Shown here piece by piece: positions 26,586-34,613 of a stretch of DNA of 64,000 bases (positions within the stretch are counted from its first letter, which is position 1; every line of letters starts with the position of its first letter). The stretch is from NCBI GenBank assembly GCA_035495555.1, contig DATJFQ010000110.1, forward strand, positions 1 through 64,000, given 5' to 3'. A program made the translations under genes and the position numbers. This DNA is from DATJFQ01 sp035495555 (GTDB lineage: Bacteria > Acidobacteriota > Vicinamibacteria > Vicinamibacterales > 2-12-FULL-66-21). The notes below the pieces were generated by a model. That model worked only from the letters and a program-made list of their open reading frames with translations. It was not told where the DNA came from and searched no databases.

Positions 26586-26810
26586 TCAGGGGTTCTTCGT
26601 GATTTCGGTAACGACACCCAGCACGAAGTGAAGAGTCACGTGGTCGCCGGCTTCGAGGCCGCGGGGGACGGACTCTTCGCCGATCCGCGCGACGGTCACC
26701 TGGCCCTGCGGATCCTCAGGATCGACGCAATAGATATCGAGCGAGACCTGGCCGTGGATGCTGACAGGTTGAATTTTCGTGATGATCGCCGGCCGGGTTC
26801 CCTTCAGCAC
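26586..26810 (-). CDS. Small conserved-looking protein (74 aa)
   Basis: This is a 74-residue protein, probably all-beta, with alternating hydrophobic residues, for example IITKIQPVSIHGQVSLDIY and the C-terminal HVTLHFVLGVVTEI. There is no signal peptide or membrane segment. The GTG start is supported by AAGGAG seven bases upstream; that site overlaps the stop of the DUF5916 gene 11 nt away, so the two genes are one transcription unit. The product may be an accessory of that outer-membrane protein, but I recognise no family. Confidence 0.72.
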   Translation of the reverse strand: MLKGTRPAIITKIQPVSIHGQVSLDIYCVDPEDPQGQVTVARIGEESVPRGLEAGDHVTLHFVLGVVTEITKNP

Positions 26811-26821
26811 GTCGTTGCTCC

Positions 26822-29167
26822 TTACATCCGAATGAGATAGCTGTACTTGAGGAACAGCCCGTCGCGCGTGCGCCGCATCGTGCGCTGCACGGCCGCGTTC
26901 TCCGCGGTCAGCGTGTTGCCGTAACCGGCAAAGAGAACCGTACCCGGCGTCGGCTGATACGAGAACAGCCAGTCGCTCCGGAACGATCGCTGCCGCACCG
27001 CTCCGATCGGGGAGAACGTCCCATCGCCGTTGACCAGCACGAGCGGCAGGTTCGTGCGCGAATCGTCGCGCAGGACGTCCTGATAGTTCGTGGCGTACTC
27101 GCCGACGTAGCGCACGAAGATCGATCGCGTGGCCTGGTACTCCAGCCGGAGCCTCGGCACGTTGCGGAGGCCGACGTACGAATTGTCCGTCCGCCGCTGA
27201 AAGGACTGCAGGTTGTGATCGAAATCGACGCGCACGCGCTCGGACGGCCGCCACTGGATCGAGAGCGTCCCGTAGACGATGTTGGCGTTCGCCCACTCGA
27301 AGAAGTTCTCGTCCTTGCCCCAGATCAGGAACACGCTGGTCGTGACGCCGTACAGGCGCGGCGTGTTCAGCGACAGCACGTAATCGAGGTTTGGCAGGTG
27401 TGGCGCGGCGACGAACGGCTGCACCACGTCACCGTTCAGGATCCCGACGCCGGTGAAGATGGACGGATCGTAGTCGTAGCGTTCGAAGAGTACCGAGGCG
27501 CCCGTCTGCCAGCCGCCGTGCAGCGAGAAGTTCGAATCGATGTGCAGCTTCCGCTCCAGCGCGCCGCGCGCGGCGAGGAAATCGTCGTAGCGCCACGTTC
27601 CGAGCACCTGCACGTCCTGTGAGAATTTTTCGACGAACGCCCCCGGCTTTCCGTAGAACGACCACTGGTTCACGAAACTGCCGTTGACGACGCCCGGACG
27701 GCTGATGAACCCGGCGGCCGCGTCGAAGTCCTCGGCATTGCCCTGCAGCGCGTAGCGGAAGCTGTAGCGCCGCCCGCGGCGGTTGACGCCGGCCTGCCAG
27801 AGCGCTCCCGATCTCGAGCTGCCCGGGTCCGTCGTGCGGCTGACGGCCGCCTGCAGATCGGCGGAGTAGATCGACTTCCATACGAGCCGCGCGTCCGCAT
27901 CCACCATGTGGCTGTCGTGCGACGCGTCGAGCCTGCTCGTGTACACGATCGCCGCGCGCGAGGCCTTCCCGATGTCGCGTTGCACGCGCGCGATCGTGAA
28001 CACCGGGTTCGTCGTCCCATTCGCCGACTGCGACGCATCGTCCAGCGCCGTTGCCGCCGCGATCGTCGTGCGGCCCACCTTGCCCGTGAGCTTTGCGGCC
28101 GCCACGGGCGCCACGATGTCGCGGCTGTAAATCAGGTTGTTCGGTGTCGAGAAGAACTCGATTCCGTCGAGGAAGAACGGACGCTTTTCGGCGAAGAAGA
28201 CAGCCTGTCTCGGATCAATCTGGAACGTCGTCGCGTCGGCTTCGACCTGCGAGAAGTCGGGATTGACGGTCGCATTCAGTGTGAGGTTTGGCGTGAGCCC
28301 CCAGCGGACGTTCGCACCAATCTCCGGACGATGGTTGTCGTAGCTCCAGCCGTTGGCACCGGAGGGGGCGCCATCGGCGCGCGCGGTGACGACCGGGTTG
28401 AGATCCATCACCAGTCCGCGATGCAGATCGTGGAGGCCGCTGAGCGTGCCCGCCTGACCCAGGAAGGATGCGGCCGAGTTGCGCGCAGGCGCCCAAGAGT
28501 CGTCGTGGCCGGTGCTCTGCACGCGGCGGACGACATGGATGCCCCAGTCCTGCTGCTGCTTCGACTGGTAGCGCAGCGTCTTGAATGGAATCCGCACCTC
28601 GACTTCGTAGCCCCAATCGGTGACGTGGCCTTTCGAGTCGTAAACGAAGTCGGGGCTGAGATCGAGCGGCGGAGGGCCTGACGCGATCCCGCCGCTGAAG
28701 TGGGCGCCCTGCGCGTTGCCTTCGACGACCGCCCCATCCATCTGGACGCCCAGCGCGTTCACGCCGAATACGCTCGCCTGCTGCCGATCGTTGAAGGTGG
28801 ACAGATACAGCAGGACGTAATCGTCGTTGCCGATGCGATCCCGATCCGCCAGGGTAGCGCGGACGGTGCCCGGCGCCGCATGTGCGCGGATGCCGAAATG
28901 AATGGCCGTGGACGAATACCAGACGAGTATGTCCGTATCGTCTGCCGCCGCGCGTCCGTCGTCCGGCATGTATTGCGAGAAGCCCTTCAGGTGGGCCGCC
29001 TGCTGCCAGACCGGTTCGGACAGACTGCCGTCAACCGTAATCGATTCCTCGAAACGAGGGACATCGACCGTCAGATCGCGTTCCGTACCGAGGTAAATGG
29101 GCGGCCGAGGGTCCGGCGGGACGCCTTGCGACACCGAGAGCGCGGCGATGAGCGCCAGAATAACCAT
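26822..29167 (-). CDS. DUF5916 outer-membrane protein with carbohydrate-binding-9-like domain
   Basis: This exported protein of 781 residues has a signal peptide (about 1-18) and an N-terminal domain resembling carbohydrate-binding family 9 (about 35-210; ITVDGSLSEPVWQQA, then DILVWYSSTAIHFGIRA). The remainder has the DUF5916 barrel layout: EVRIPFKTLRY near 215, NLTLNATVNPDFSQVEADA near 318, RPFFLDGIEFF near 352 and many aromatic beta strands. It probably sits in the outer membrane; the family's function is not established to my knowledge. The ATG of MVILALIAAL is chosen because it opens the signal peptide. A small gene follows in the same unit. Confidence 0.9.
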   Translation of the reverse strand: MVILALIAALSVSQGVPPDPRPPIYLGTERDLTVDVPRFEESITVDGSLSEPVWQQAAHLKGFSQYMPDDGRAAADDTDILVWYSSTAIHFGIRAHAAPGTVRATLADRDRIGNDDYVLLYLSTFNDRQQASVFGVNALGVQMDGAVVEGNAQGAHFSGGIASGPPPLDLSPDFVYDSKGHVTDWGYEVEVRIPFKTLRYQSKQQQDWGIHVVRRVQSTGHDDSWAPARNSAASFLGQAGTLSGLHDLHRGLVMDLNPVVTARADGAPSGANGWSYDNHRPEIGANVRWGLTPNLTLNATVNPDFSQVEADATTFQIDPRQAVFFAEKRPFFLDGIEFFSTPNNLIYSRDIVAPVAAAKLTGKVGRTTIAAATALDDASQSANGTTNPVFTIARVQRDIGKASRAAIVYTSRLDASHDSHMVDADARLVWKSIYSADLQAAVSRTTDPGSSRSGALWQAGVNRRGRRYSFRYALQGNAEDFDAAAGFISRPGVVNGSFVNQWSFYGKPGAFVEKFSQDVQVLGTWRYDDFLAARGALERKLHIDSNFSLHGGWQTGASVLFERYDYDPSIFTGVGILNGDVVQPFVAAPHLPNLDYVLSLNTPRLYGVTTSVFLIWGKDENFFEWANANIVYGTLSIQWRPSERVRVDFDHNLQSFQRRTDNSYVGLRNVPRLRLEYQATRSIFVRYVGEYATNYQDVLRDDSRTNLPLVLVNGDGTFSPIGAVRQRSFRSDWLFSYQPTPGTVLFAGYGNTLTAENAAVQRTMRRTRDGLFLKYSYLIRM

Positions 29168-29318
29168 CGGGGGCGAATACGCTAGCACGAACGGCGCGGT
29201 TCGCGCGGGGTGCCTCCAACTCTGGTGCGGCGGATGGGTAGTGCATGCCGCCCGCCCCGGCACGGGCCGCGATGATAGAATTGAATTGTCCCGCCTGTCG
29301 GAGTTTCAGGAGTCCTGC

Positions 29319-30176
29319 ATGTTGTTACGCGTTCCGGTTTCTGGTCGTACTGTGTCCGTCGTCGCGGCAGTGGTCGCCTTGACACTGCCGGCTGTGTCGT
29401 TCGCGCAGACGACCCCGTCTGCGCAGCCGCCCGCGGCACCCGCGGCGACCCCTGCCGCCAGGCCGGATCCGTCGCTGCCGAGCGGCCGCGACGTCGTCGA
29501 CAAATTCGTCAAGGCCATCGGCGGGCGCGACGCGGTGATGTCGCACAAGTCGATGCACGTGACCGGCAAGTACGAGGTGCCCGCGTCAGGTCTCTCCGGC
29601 GAGATGGAGATCTTCACCGCCGCCAATCCCAATCGCGCCGTTCAGCGCGTGACCATTCCCGGCGTCGGCGAGGTCATTCAGGGTTTCGACGGCGAGCGCG
29701 GCTGGAGCATCAATCCGATGACCGGCCCGATGCTGCAGCAGGGAAAGGAACTCGAGCAGGCGAAGCTCGACGCCGACTTCTACAGCGAGCTGCGGGACGC
29801 GAAAAACTACAAGAGCATCACCACGGTTGCGAAAACGGATTGTCCGATGACCAGCGAGCCCGCGCCTGGAGACGTGCGCTCCTGCTACAAAGTGAGCCTG
29901 GTGCGCAGCGACGGGTTGGAGGATTTCGACTTCTACGATACGCAGACGGGCCTGCGCGTTGCGAGCATCCAGACGCGTGAGTCCCCCATGGGCCCGGTCC
30001 AGAGCACGAACATCGAGGGCGCCTACAAGAAGTTCGGAAATCTCCTCCAGCCGACGTCCCTTGTCGCAAAGGTGATGGGGGTCGAGCAGAAGATCACCGT
30101 CTCGACAATCGAGTACGACACGGTGCCGCCGAGCGCGTTCGAGCCGCCCGCGGCAATCAAGGCGCTCATCAAGTGA
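29319..30176 (+). CDS. Exported outer-membrane lipoprotein-sorting-like protein
   Basis: This is a periplasmic protein of 285 residues. A signal peptide (about 1-24, ending SFAQ) and a proline/alanine linker precede a domain with the pattern of LolA/LolB-like sorting proteins found in Acidobacteria: an initial helix (DVVDKFVKAIGGRDAV), then antiparallel strands including MSHKSMHVTGKYEVP, GEVIQGFDGERGW and a DFYDTQTGLRVAS segment. The start has AGGAG six bases upstream. Its stop overlaps the GTG start of the S41 peptidase gene, so the two are co-translated. Lipid or lipoprotein carriage is inferred from fold resemblance only. Confidence 0.8.
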   Translation: MLLRVPVSGRTVSVVAAVVALTLPAVSFAQTTPSAQPPAAPAATPAARPDPSLPSGRDVVDKFVKAIGGRDAVMSHKSMHVTGKYEVPASGLSGEMEIFTAANPNRAVQRVTIPGVGEVIQGFDGERGWSINPMTGPMLQQGKELEQAKLDADFYSELRDAKNYKSITTVAKTDCPMTSEPAPGDVRSCYKVSLVRSDGLEDFDFYDTQTGLRVASIQTRESPMGPVQSTNIEGAYKKFGNLLQPTSLVAKVMGVEQKITVSTIEYDTVPPSAFEPPAAIKALIK

Positions 30177-31477
30177 GGCACCGGGCCGCGGCGGCGATCA
30201 TCGCGGCTTTGCTCGCACTGCCTGCGGCAGCGGCCGCATTCGCGCAGACTCCCGCGGCGGCCGAAACGTTCGACAAGGTCTGGAGCATCGTCCGCGACAC
30301 GGCGTTCGACAAGTCCTTCGATTCGGCGGCGTGGGATCGCGTCCGCCTGGAACTGCGTCCTAAAGCTATCGCGGCGACGACGCCCGGTGAGCTCCGTGCG
30401 GTGCTCGCCGACATGCTCGGCCGCATCGGTCTCTCTCACTTCGCCGTCATCCCGTCGACGCCAGACGCTCCTGGCGACGCGGTCGACCTCAGCGGGCAAC
30501 CCGGGTTCGATGTGCGGCTCATAAATGGACAGCTGCTCGTGACGAGCGTCGACCCCAATCGCGGCGGCGCGGCCGCCGGTGTCCACGCCGGATGGATCGT
30601 CGATGCGATCGACGGCACGCCGATGGCATCGCTGCTCAACCCAATCGTCCGTGACACTCCCGGGCGCGTCGCGCAGCTCGAGGCCTGGCGCGTGGCACAG
30701 CGGCGCTTGCGAGGTCCGTCGCAGTCACGCGCGTCAGTGACGTTCGTCGATGGTTCGGGCGCGCACGTGACGAAAGGGATCCAAAGGACGCCGGAACCGG
30801 GGGTGCCGGTCAACGTCGGGAGCCTGCCGACGATGTACGTGCGGGTGTCGTCGGCGTTGAAGGAGACGCGGTCGGGCAGATCCGTCGGCGTGATCGGCTT
30901 CAACGTCTGGATGACGGCGGTCGACAAGCCGTTCGAGCAGGCGCTCGATCGATTCCGCTCGGCCGATGGCATCGTCATCGACCTGCGTGGGAATCCGGGA
31001 GGCCTCGCGGCGATGATCATGGGCATCGCAGGCCACTTCGTCGCCGATCGCGCGACACTCGGCGTGATGCGGACCAGGGATTCCGAGCTGCGGTTCGCCG
31101 TCAATCCACGGCTCGTCAATTCGGTAGGGGAGCGGGTCACTCCGTATGCCGGCCCGCTGGCGATCCTCGTCGACGGCATGACCGGCAGCGCGTCGGAATG
31201 TTTTGCCGGCGGCATGCAGTCCCTCGGCCGAGCGCGTGTGTTCGGCCAGACGTCCATGGGGCAGGCGCTGCCAGCCCTCTTTGACAGGTTGCCGAACGGC
31301 GACGTGCTGATTCACGCGTGGGGTGACTTCGTAACGGGCACTGGCGTGCGTATTGAAGGCCGTGGGGTTGTGCCGGACGAACCGGTCGCGACCACGCGTG
31401 AGGACCTGCTGGGCGGCCGGGACTCGACGCTGGAGGCGGCGCTCGGCTGGATTGACACCCAGGGCGCCAGGAGATAA
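30173..31477 (+). CDS. S41-family (C-terminal-processing-like) serine peptidase
   Basis: This exported peptidase of 434 residues has a signal peptide (about 1-25), a helical region, a PDZ-like segment (about 100-160) and the S41 core (about 220-400). The nucleophile is Ser341 in GSASE. The position of the usual general-base lysine, in a GxTxGK context 23 residues on, is glutamine here (Gln364 in QTSMGQ), as in some tricorn-like relatives, so the catalytic set may differ from CtpA. RGNPGGLAAM forms the oxyanion region. The GTG start overlaps the previous stop as GTGA. The target protein is unknown. Confidence 0.9.
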   Translation: MRHRAAAAIIAALLALPAAAAAFAQTPAAAETFDKVWSIVRDTAFDKSFDSAAWDRVRLELRPKAIAATTPGELRAVLADMLGRIGLSHFAVIPSTPDAPGDAVDLSGQPGFDVRLINGQLLVTSVDPNRGGAAAGVHAGWIVDAIDGTPMASLLNPIVRDTPGRVAQLEAWRVAQRRLRGPSQSRASVTFVDGSGAHVTKGIQRTPEPGVPVNVGSLPTMYVRVSSALKETRSGRSVGVIGFNVWMTAVDKPFEQALDRFRSADGIVIDLRGNPGGLAAMIMGIAGHFVADRATLGVMRTRDSELRFAVNPRLVNSVGERVTPYAGPLAILVDGMTGSASECFAGGMQSLGRARVFGQTSMGQALPALFDRLPNGDVLIHAWGDFVTGTGVRIEGRGVVPDEPVATTREDLLGGRDSTLEAALGWIDTQGARR

Positions 31478-31478
31478 G

Positions 31479-31520
31479 TCCCCGACTCCTAACTCCCAAC
31501 GCCGATTGGTCCGCGCTTGG
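31479..31520. repeat. Short heptad-word array, CTCCCAA type
   Basis: Just after the S41 stop lie CTCCTAA and CTCCCAA words and, about 17 nt on, a TTGGG that can pair with CCCAA. This is a short relative of the arrays at 4517 and 56939. Confidence 0.5.
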
Positions 31521-31558
31521 GTTTTCGGCTGGGCAATTGTCTGAATCGACCCATATGG

Positions 31559-31588
31559 TTGCGCTTGGAAGCGGCCGTTTGATAGACT
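31559..31588 (+). promoter_or_regulatory. Candidate housekeeping promoter for the 240-aa protein gene
   Basis: TTGCGC (31559-31564) and TAGACT (31583-31588) are separated by 18 bp. The start codon at 31653 is about 58 nt downstream of the predicted start site. Confidence 0.4.
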
Positions 31589-31652
31589 GCAGCCTGCCTG
31601 CAGGCGGTTCTTTTCCCAGCCCATCATCGACCAATCCGGGGGAAGTAAGTAA

Positions 31653-32375
31653 ATGGAGCAGCGCCCGCTGCGTCTCGGCGACCTCGTAGACGATTACTGT
31701 CCACGTGAACGGCGCGTGACCGATCACGCCGTGGTGGCCATGATCGACGATGCCATCAAGCAGACCCGTTGCACCGCGTGCGATTCCGAGCATGCGTACA
31801 AGGGCGGCAAGGCACCGCGCCGCAAGAAGGCGCCTGTCACCGCACGCTTGTACAAGGAAGTGCTCGCCGGCCTCAAAGAGGCGGAGCCGGAAGGCGAACA
31901 GGATGCCGGCGAGATGCCGTCCGACGCCGATGACGTTTCTGTCGAGGATCTCCCGGTCGCTGTCGTGAGCGCCGTCTCCGTTGCGGATGTCGAGCCAGTG
32001 TCGACCGACTTACCAGCCGACGAACCGCCGATCGCAATCAGCGCAGCGACCGACGACGACATGCCAGTTTTCGACGAAGCCCCTGACGAAGGGCCAGTCC
32101 ACCGCCCATTGATTCGCGCGACGCTTCCGCGGCCCGAGGGCGTCAAGGCGGAGCGGCCGATTCCGGATTTCACGATCCGCCACAACGGCAATGGCCGGCC
32201 GCACGGCAACGCCAACTTCCGCGATGCGCGCGGCGCCGGAAAGGGCCGCGGCAACGGGCAGCAGCGATTCAATCGTGGTCCCGGCGCGGCGCGTCAGGGC
32301 CGTGGTGGTGGCGGCGGCGGCTCCGGCTTCGGCGGCGGCCGTCCCGGCGGCGGTTCCCGCCGGCGCGGCCGCTAA
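31653..32375 (+). CDS. Unknown protein with CxxC pairs and RGG-rich tail
   Basis: This is a 240-residue cytosolic protein that I cannot assign to a family. The N-terminal 60 residues contain a DYCPRERR segment and a CTACDSEH pair followed by a lysine/arginine patch (APRRKKAP), which may bind zinc and nucleic acid. Residues about 70-145 are acidic and disordered. The C-terminal 60 residues are arginine/glycine-rich with RGG, RGR and poly-glycine runs, as in RNA-binding proteins. A purine-rich GGGGGAAG stretch lies upstream of the ATG. It lies between a peptidase gene and fabI and is probably its own unit. RNA binding is inference from composition. Confidence 0.75.
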   Translation: MEQRPLRLGDLVDDYCPRERRVTDHAVVAMIDDAIKQTRCTACDSEHAYKGGKAPRRKKAPVTARLYKEVLAGLKEAEPEGEQDAGEMPSDADDVSVEDLPVAVVSAVSVADVEPVSTDLPADEPPIAISAATDDDMPVFDEAPDEGPVHRPLIRATLPRPEGVKAERPIPDFTIRHNGNGRPHGNANFRDARGAGKGRGNGQQRFNRGPGAARQGRGGGGGGSGFGGGRPGGGSRRRGR

Positions 32376-32376
32376 G

Positions 32377-32624
32377 GGCAAAGATCGGCAAAGATCCAAA
32401 GATCGCAAAGATCTAGAGATCCCAAACATTTACAGATTGCGGAAGATCTCTAAGCGATGAGAAACAGCCGACGATCGCAAAGATTTCGCCGGTCGCAACG
32501 TGTCGCAAAGATCCAAGATGTCAAAGACCGTTTTGCGGTATTGAAGATCCTCACGATCGTGTAAATCTTCGCCACGGTTTGGAAAATTTCGAGATCAGAT
32601 CTTTGCGATCTTTGCCATCTTTGC
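32377..32624. repeat. Heptad-word inverted repeat, AAAGATC type
   Basis: The left arm starts 1 nt after the stop with GGCAAAGATC twice, then CAAAGATCG and CAAAGATC. Degenerate words fill the middle. The right arm (32598-32624) is the reverse complement, with three TTTGC words. It ends 4 nt before the fabI start codon, so the array occupies the entire spacer and replaces any normal ribosome site. Confidence 0.9.
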
Positions 32625-32628
32625 TGAC

Positions 32629-33396
32629 ATGCTGACTGGAAAAACAGGCCTCATCGTCGGCGTTGCCAACAAGCGATCGATCGCGTGGGCCATCGCGCAG
32701 GCCGCGTCGAGCGCCGGTGCCCGGCTCGCGCTGACCTACCAGGGTGAACGGCTCGAAGAGAACGTTCGCGACCTCTCCGCGGCGCTGACGGACCCGCTGA
32801 TACTTCCGTGCGACGTCGCAGACGACGGACAGATTGCGCGGGTGTTCGAGGAGATCGATCGCGCGTTCGGCGGGTTGGACTTCATCGTCCACGGGGCGGC
32901 GTTCGCGCCGCGCGAGGAGATCTCGAATCCGTTCGTACAGACGACACGCGACGGGTTCCGCATCGCGCTCGACGTGAGCGCCTACTCGCTGATCGCACTG
33001 ACGCGTGGCGCGCTGCCGCTCATGGAGCGGAAGGGGGGCGGCAGCGTCTTGACCCTGACGTATCTCGGCAGCGATCGCGTGTTTCCGAATTACAACGTGA
33101 TGGGCGTCGCGAAAGCGGCCCTGGAATCGTCGGTGCGCTACCTCGCGGCGGACCTCGGGCCCAGGAACATCCGCGTGAACGCGATCTCGGCGGGCCCGGT
33201 CAAGACGCTGGCGGCGTCCGGCATTTCCGGGTTCTCCGGAATCCTGCAGCTGTATCGGGACCGCGCGCCGCTGCGGCGCACGGTCGAGACGTCAGAGATC
33301 GCCGATGCCGCCGTGTTCCTCCTGAGCGACGCGGCGCGCGGGATCACCGCGGAAGTGCTGATGGTCGACGGCGGCTATCACGCGATGGGCATGTAG
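32629..33396 (+). CDS. fabI: Enoyl-[acyl-carrier-protein] reductase (NADH), FabI type
   Basis: This enzyme reduces trans-2-enoyl-ACP in each cycle of fatty-acid elongation, in the cytosol. At 255 residues it has the normal FabI length. It opens with the modified dinucleotide motif GLIVGVANKRSIAWAIA, has DVADDGQIARVFE near 64, and carries the FabI active site with a tyrosine and lysine six residues apart (YNVMGVAK, near 156-163). The C terminus has the usual VDGGYHAMGM. The ATG lies 4 nt after a repeat array and lacks a clear ribosome site. It is probably transcribed alone. Confidence 0.96.
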   Translation: MLTGKTGLIVGVANKRSIAWAIAQAASSAGARLALTYQGERLEENVRDLSAALTDPLILPCDVADDGQIARVFEEIDRAFGGLDFIVHGAAFAPREEISNPFVQTTRDGFRIALDVSAYSLIALTRGALPLMERKGGGSVLTLTYLGSDRVFPNYNVMGVAKAALESSVRYLAADLGPRNIRVNAISAGPVKTLAASGISGFSGILQLYRDRAPLRRTVETSEIADAAVFLLSDAARGITAEVLMVDGGYHAMGM

Positions 33397-33445
33397 AGCG
33401 ATCCCACCACGACGCAGCTCGCGGCGGCCAACCGCGCAACCCGCC

Positions 33446-33784
33446 TCAATCGCCGCCGCCAACTTTCAATTCGGATTTCACATCGCGCACGCCGGGTATC
33501 CGCCGCGCGGTCGCGACGGCTTTCTGCTCCTCGTCGTTCGACTTCACCTGACCCGTCAGCGTCACGACCCCGCCGCTGCTGTCAACGTTGATCGCGGTGG
33601 CGTTCACGCCCGGCTCATTGAGGAGCGCCGTCTTCACCCGGGTCGAAATCGTCGCATCGTCGTTGGCATTCGGGTGGTTGATCGGCGCGCCTGATCCTGC
33701 CGAGGCGCCGCACCCCACGACGGCGGCCGGACAAATCAAGACGCCTGCGACCACCACTGCACGCAGATACTGCACTTTCCGCAT
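33446..33784 (-). CDS. BON-domain lipoprotein
   Basis: This 112-residue protein has a lipoprotein signal (about 1-25, lipobox VVGC) and one BON domain (about 42-110; DATISTRVKTALL, then VTLTGQVKSNDEEQKAV and GVRDVKSEL). BON proteins are envelope proteins often linked to osmotic or membrane stress, as with OsmY. GGAGGG lies 9 nt upstream of the ATG. It follows the flavin reductase gene on the same strand but is separated by a repeat-like spacer. Confidence 0.9.
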   Translation of the reverse strand: MRKVQYLRAVVVAGVLICPAAVVGCGASAGSGAPINHPNANDDATISTRVKTALLNEPGVNATAINVDSSGGVVTLTGQVKSNDEEQKAVATARRIPGVRDVKSELKVGGGD

Positions 33785-33887
33785 CGAAACAGCCCTCCGC
33801 TCCAGCTACAGCAAACTTCGTCCCAACCGTCGCGCTCGCGCCCACGGCCGCTACACGGACCCGGCAGGCCGTGCCCCGCAGTCCGAC

Positions 33888-33920
33888 CCGCACGCCGCAT
33901 GCCGCACGCCGCGCCCCGCC
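33888..33920. repeat. CCGCACG heptad array
   Basis: Four full 7-bp words (CCGCACG, CCGCATG, CCGCACG, CCGCGCC) plus CCGCC run up to the minus-strand stop of the flavin reductase gene. This is another 3'-end heptad array, without a visible second arm. Confidence 0.6.
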
Positions 33921-34606
33921 TACCACTGTTCGGAACGGACGTTCCCCACCGGCACCCCTAACGAGGTGAGCGCCGATCGCAAATCCGCCACCATCGCCTC
34001 TGGCCCGCAGAGGAACGCGAGTGTTTCCGGACCGGCGCCGAGCCGCTGGAGGTGCGCTGCACCAGCGCGGCCGCGGCCGTAACGCCATCGGCCTTGTTCG
34101 CCGGTCAAGGTGAGTTCCAGCGCGAGGCGTCCGGCGCGCGCGAGCCCGCGCAGTTCGCGCAAGTACGCGAACTCCAACGGGCTGCGAGCCGAATACAGAA
34201 GCTGAATCGAGGGAGCCGGAGACAAATTCAGCGCGTGCACGATCATCGACCGGACCGGAGCGATGCCCGTGCCGCCAGCGACGAACAGCAGTTGCTGAGA
34301 TTGAGGCGCATCGGGCAGCGTGAACTCGCCGGCCGGGCCTTGCAGGTAAATCCTGGTGCCACGACGCAGCCGTTCGACGGCTGCGCCGAATCGCCGCGCC
34401 GCATCCACCTTGACGAGAAATTGCAGCCAGCCTTCCCGCGAGGTCTCTTCGGGTGCGGAGGCAATCGAGTACGGCGTGAGTTCGTCGTCTGCGGTCAGGC
34501 TGATCCATGCGGCCTGCCCGGCCTTGTAAGGGAATGGCCGCTCGATCGCGACGCGGATGGTGCGGCTCGTCGGCGTTTCGCGCCGGTTGCTCAGCAGCGT
34601 GTGCAA
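33920..34606 (-). CDS. Ferredoxin-NADP-reductase-like flavoprotein
   Basis: This is a 228-residue cytosolic oxidoreductase. Residues 1-100 form an FAD-binding barrel with TPYSIASAP, in which the arginine usually preceding the YS pair is replaced by threonine. Residues 105-228 form the NAD(P)-binding half with GGTGIAPVRSM near 110 and the FLCGPEAMV motif near 197. There is no ferredoxin domain, so it probably passes electrons to or from a separate partner. The start appears to be a TTG 7 nt after the stop of the cyclic-di-GMP gene, suggesting one unit with it. Confidence 0.85.
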   Translation of the reverse strand: MHTLLSNRRETPTSRTIRVAIERPFPYKAGQAAWISLTADDELTPYSIASAPEETSREGWLQFLVKVDAARRFGAAVERLRRGTRIYLQGPAGEFTLPDAPQSQQLLFVAGGTGIAPVRSMIVHALNLSPAPSIQLLYSARSPLEFAYLRELRGLARAGRLALELTLTGEQGRWRYGRGRAGAAHLQRLGAGPETLAFLCGPEAMVADLRSALTSLGVPVGNVRSEQW

Positions 34607-34613
34607 GTGCCGC

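Noticed and set aside
26144..26600. Arginine/glycine-rich open frames across the GGGAGGC array
   Set aside because: They are translations of the tandem repeat in several frames at once, with no start signal and no domain.
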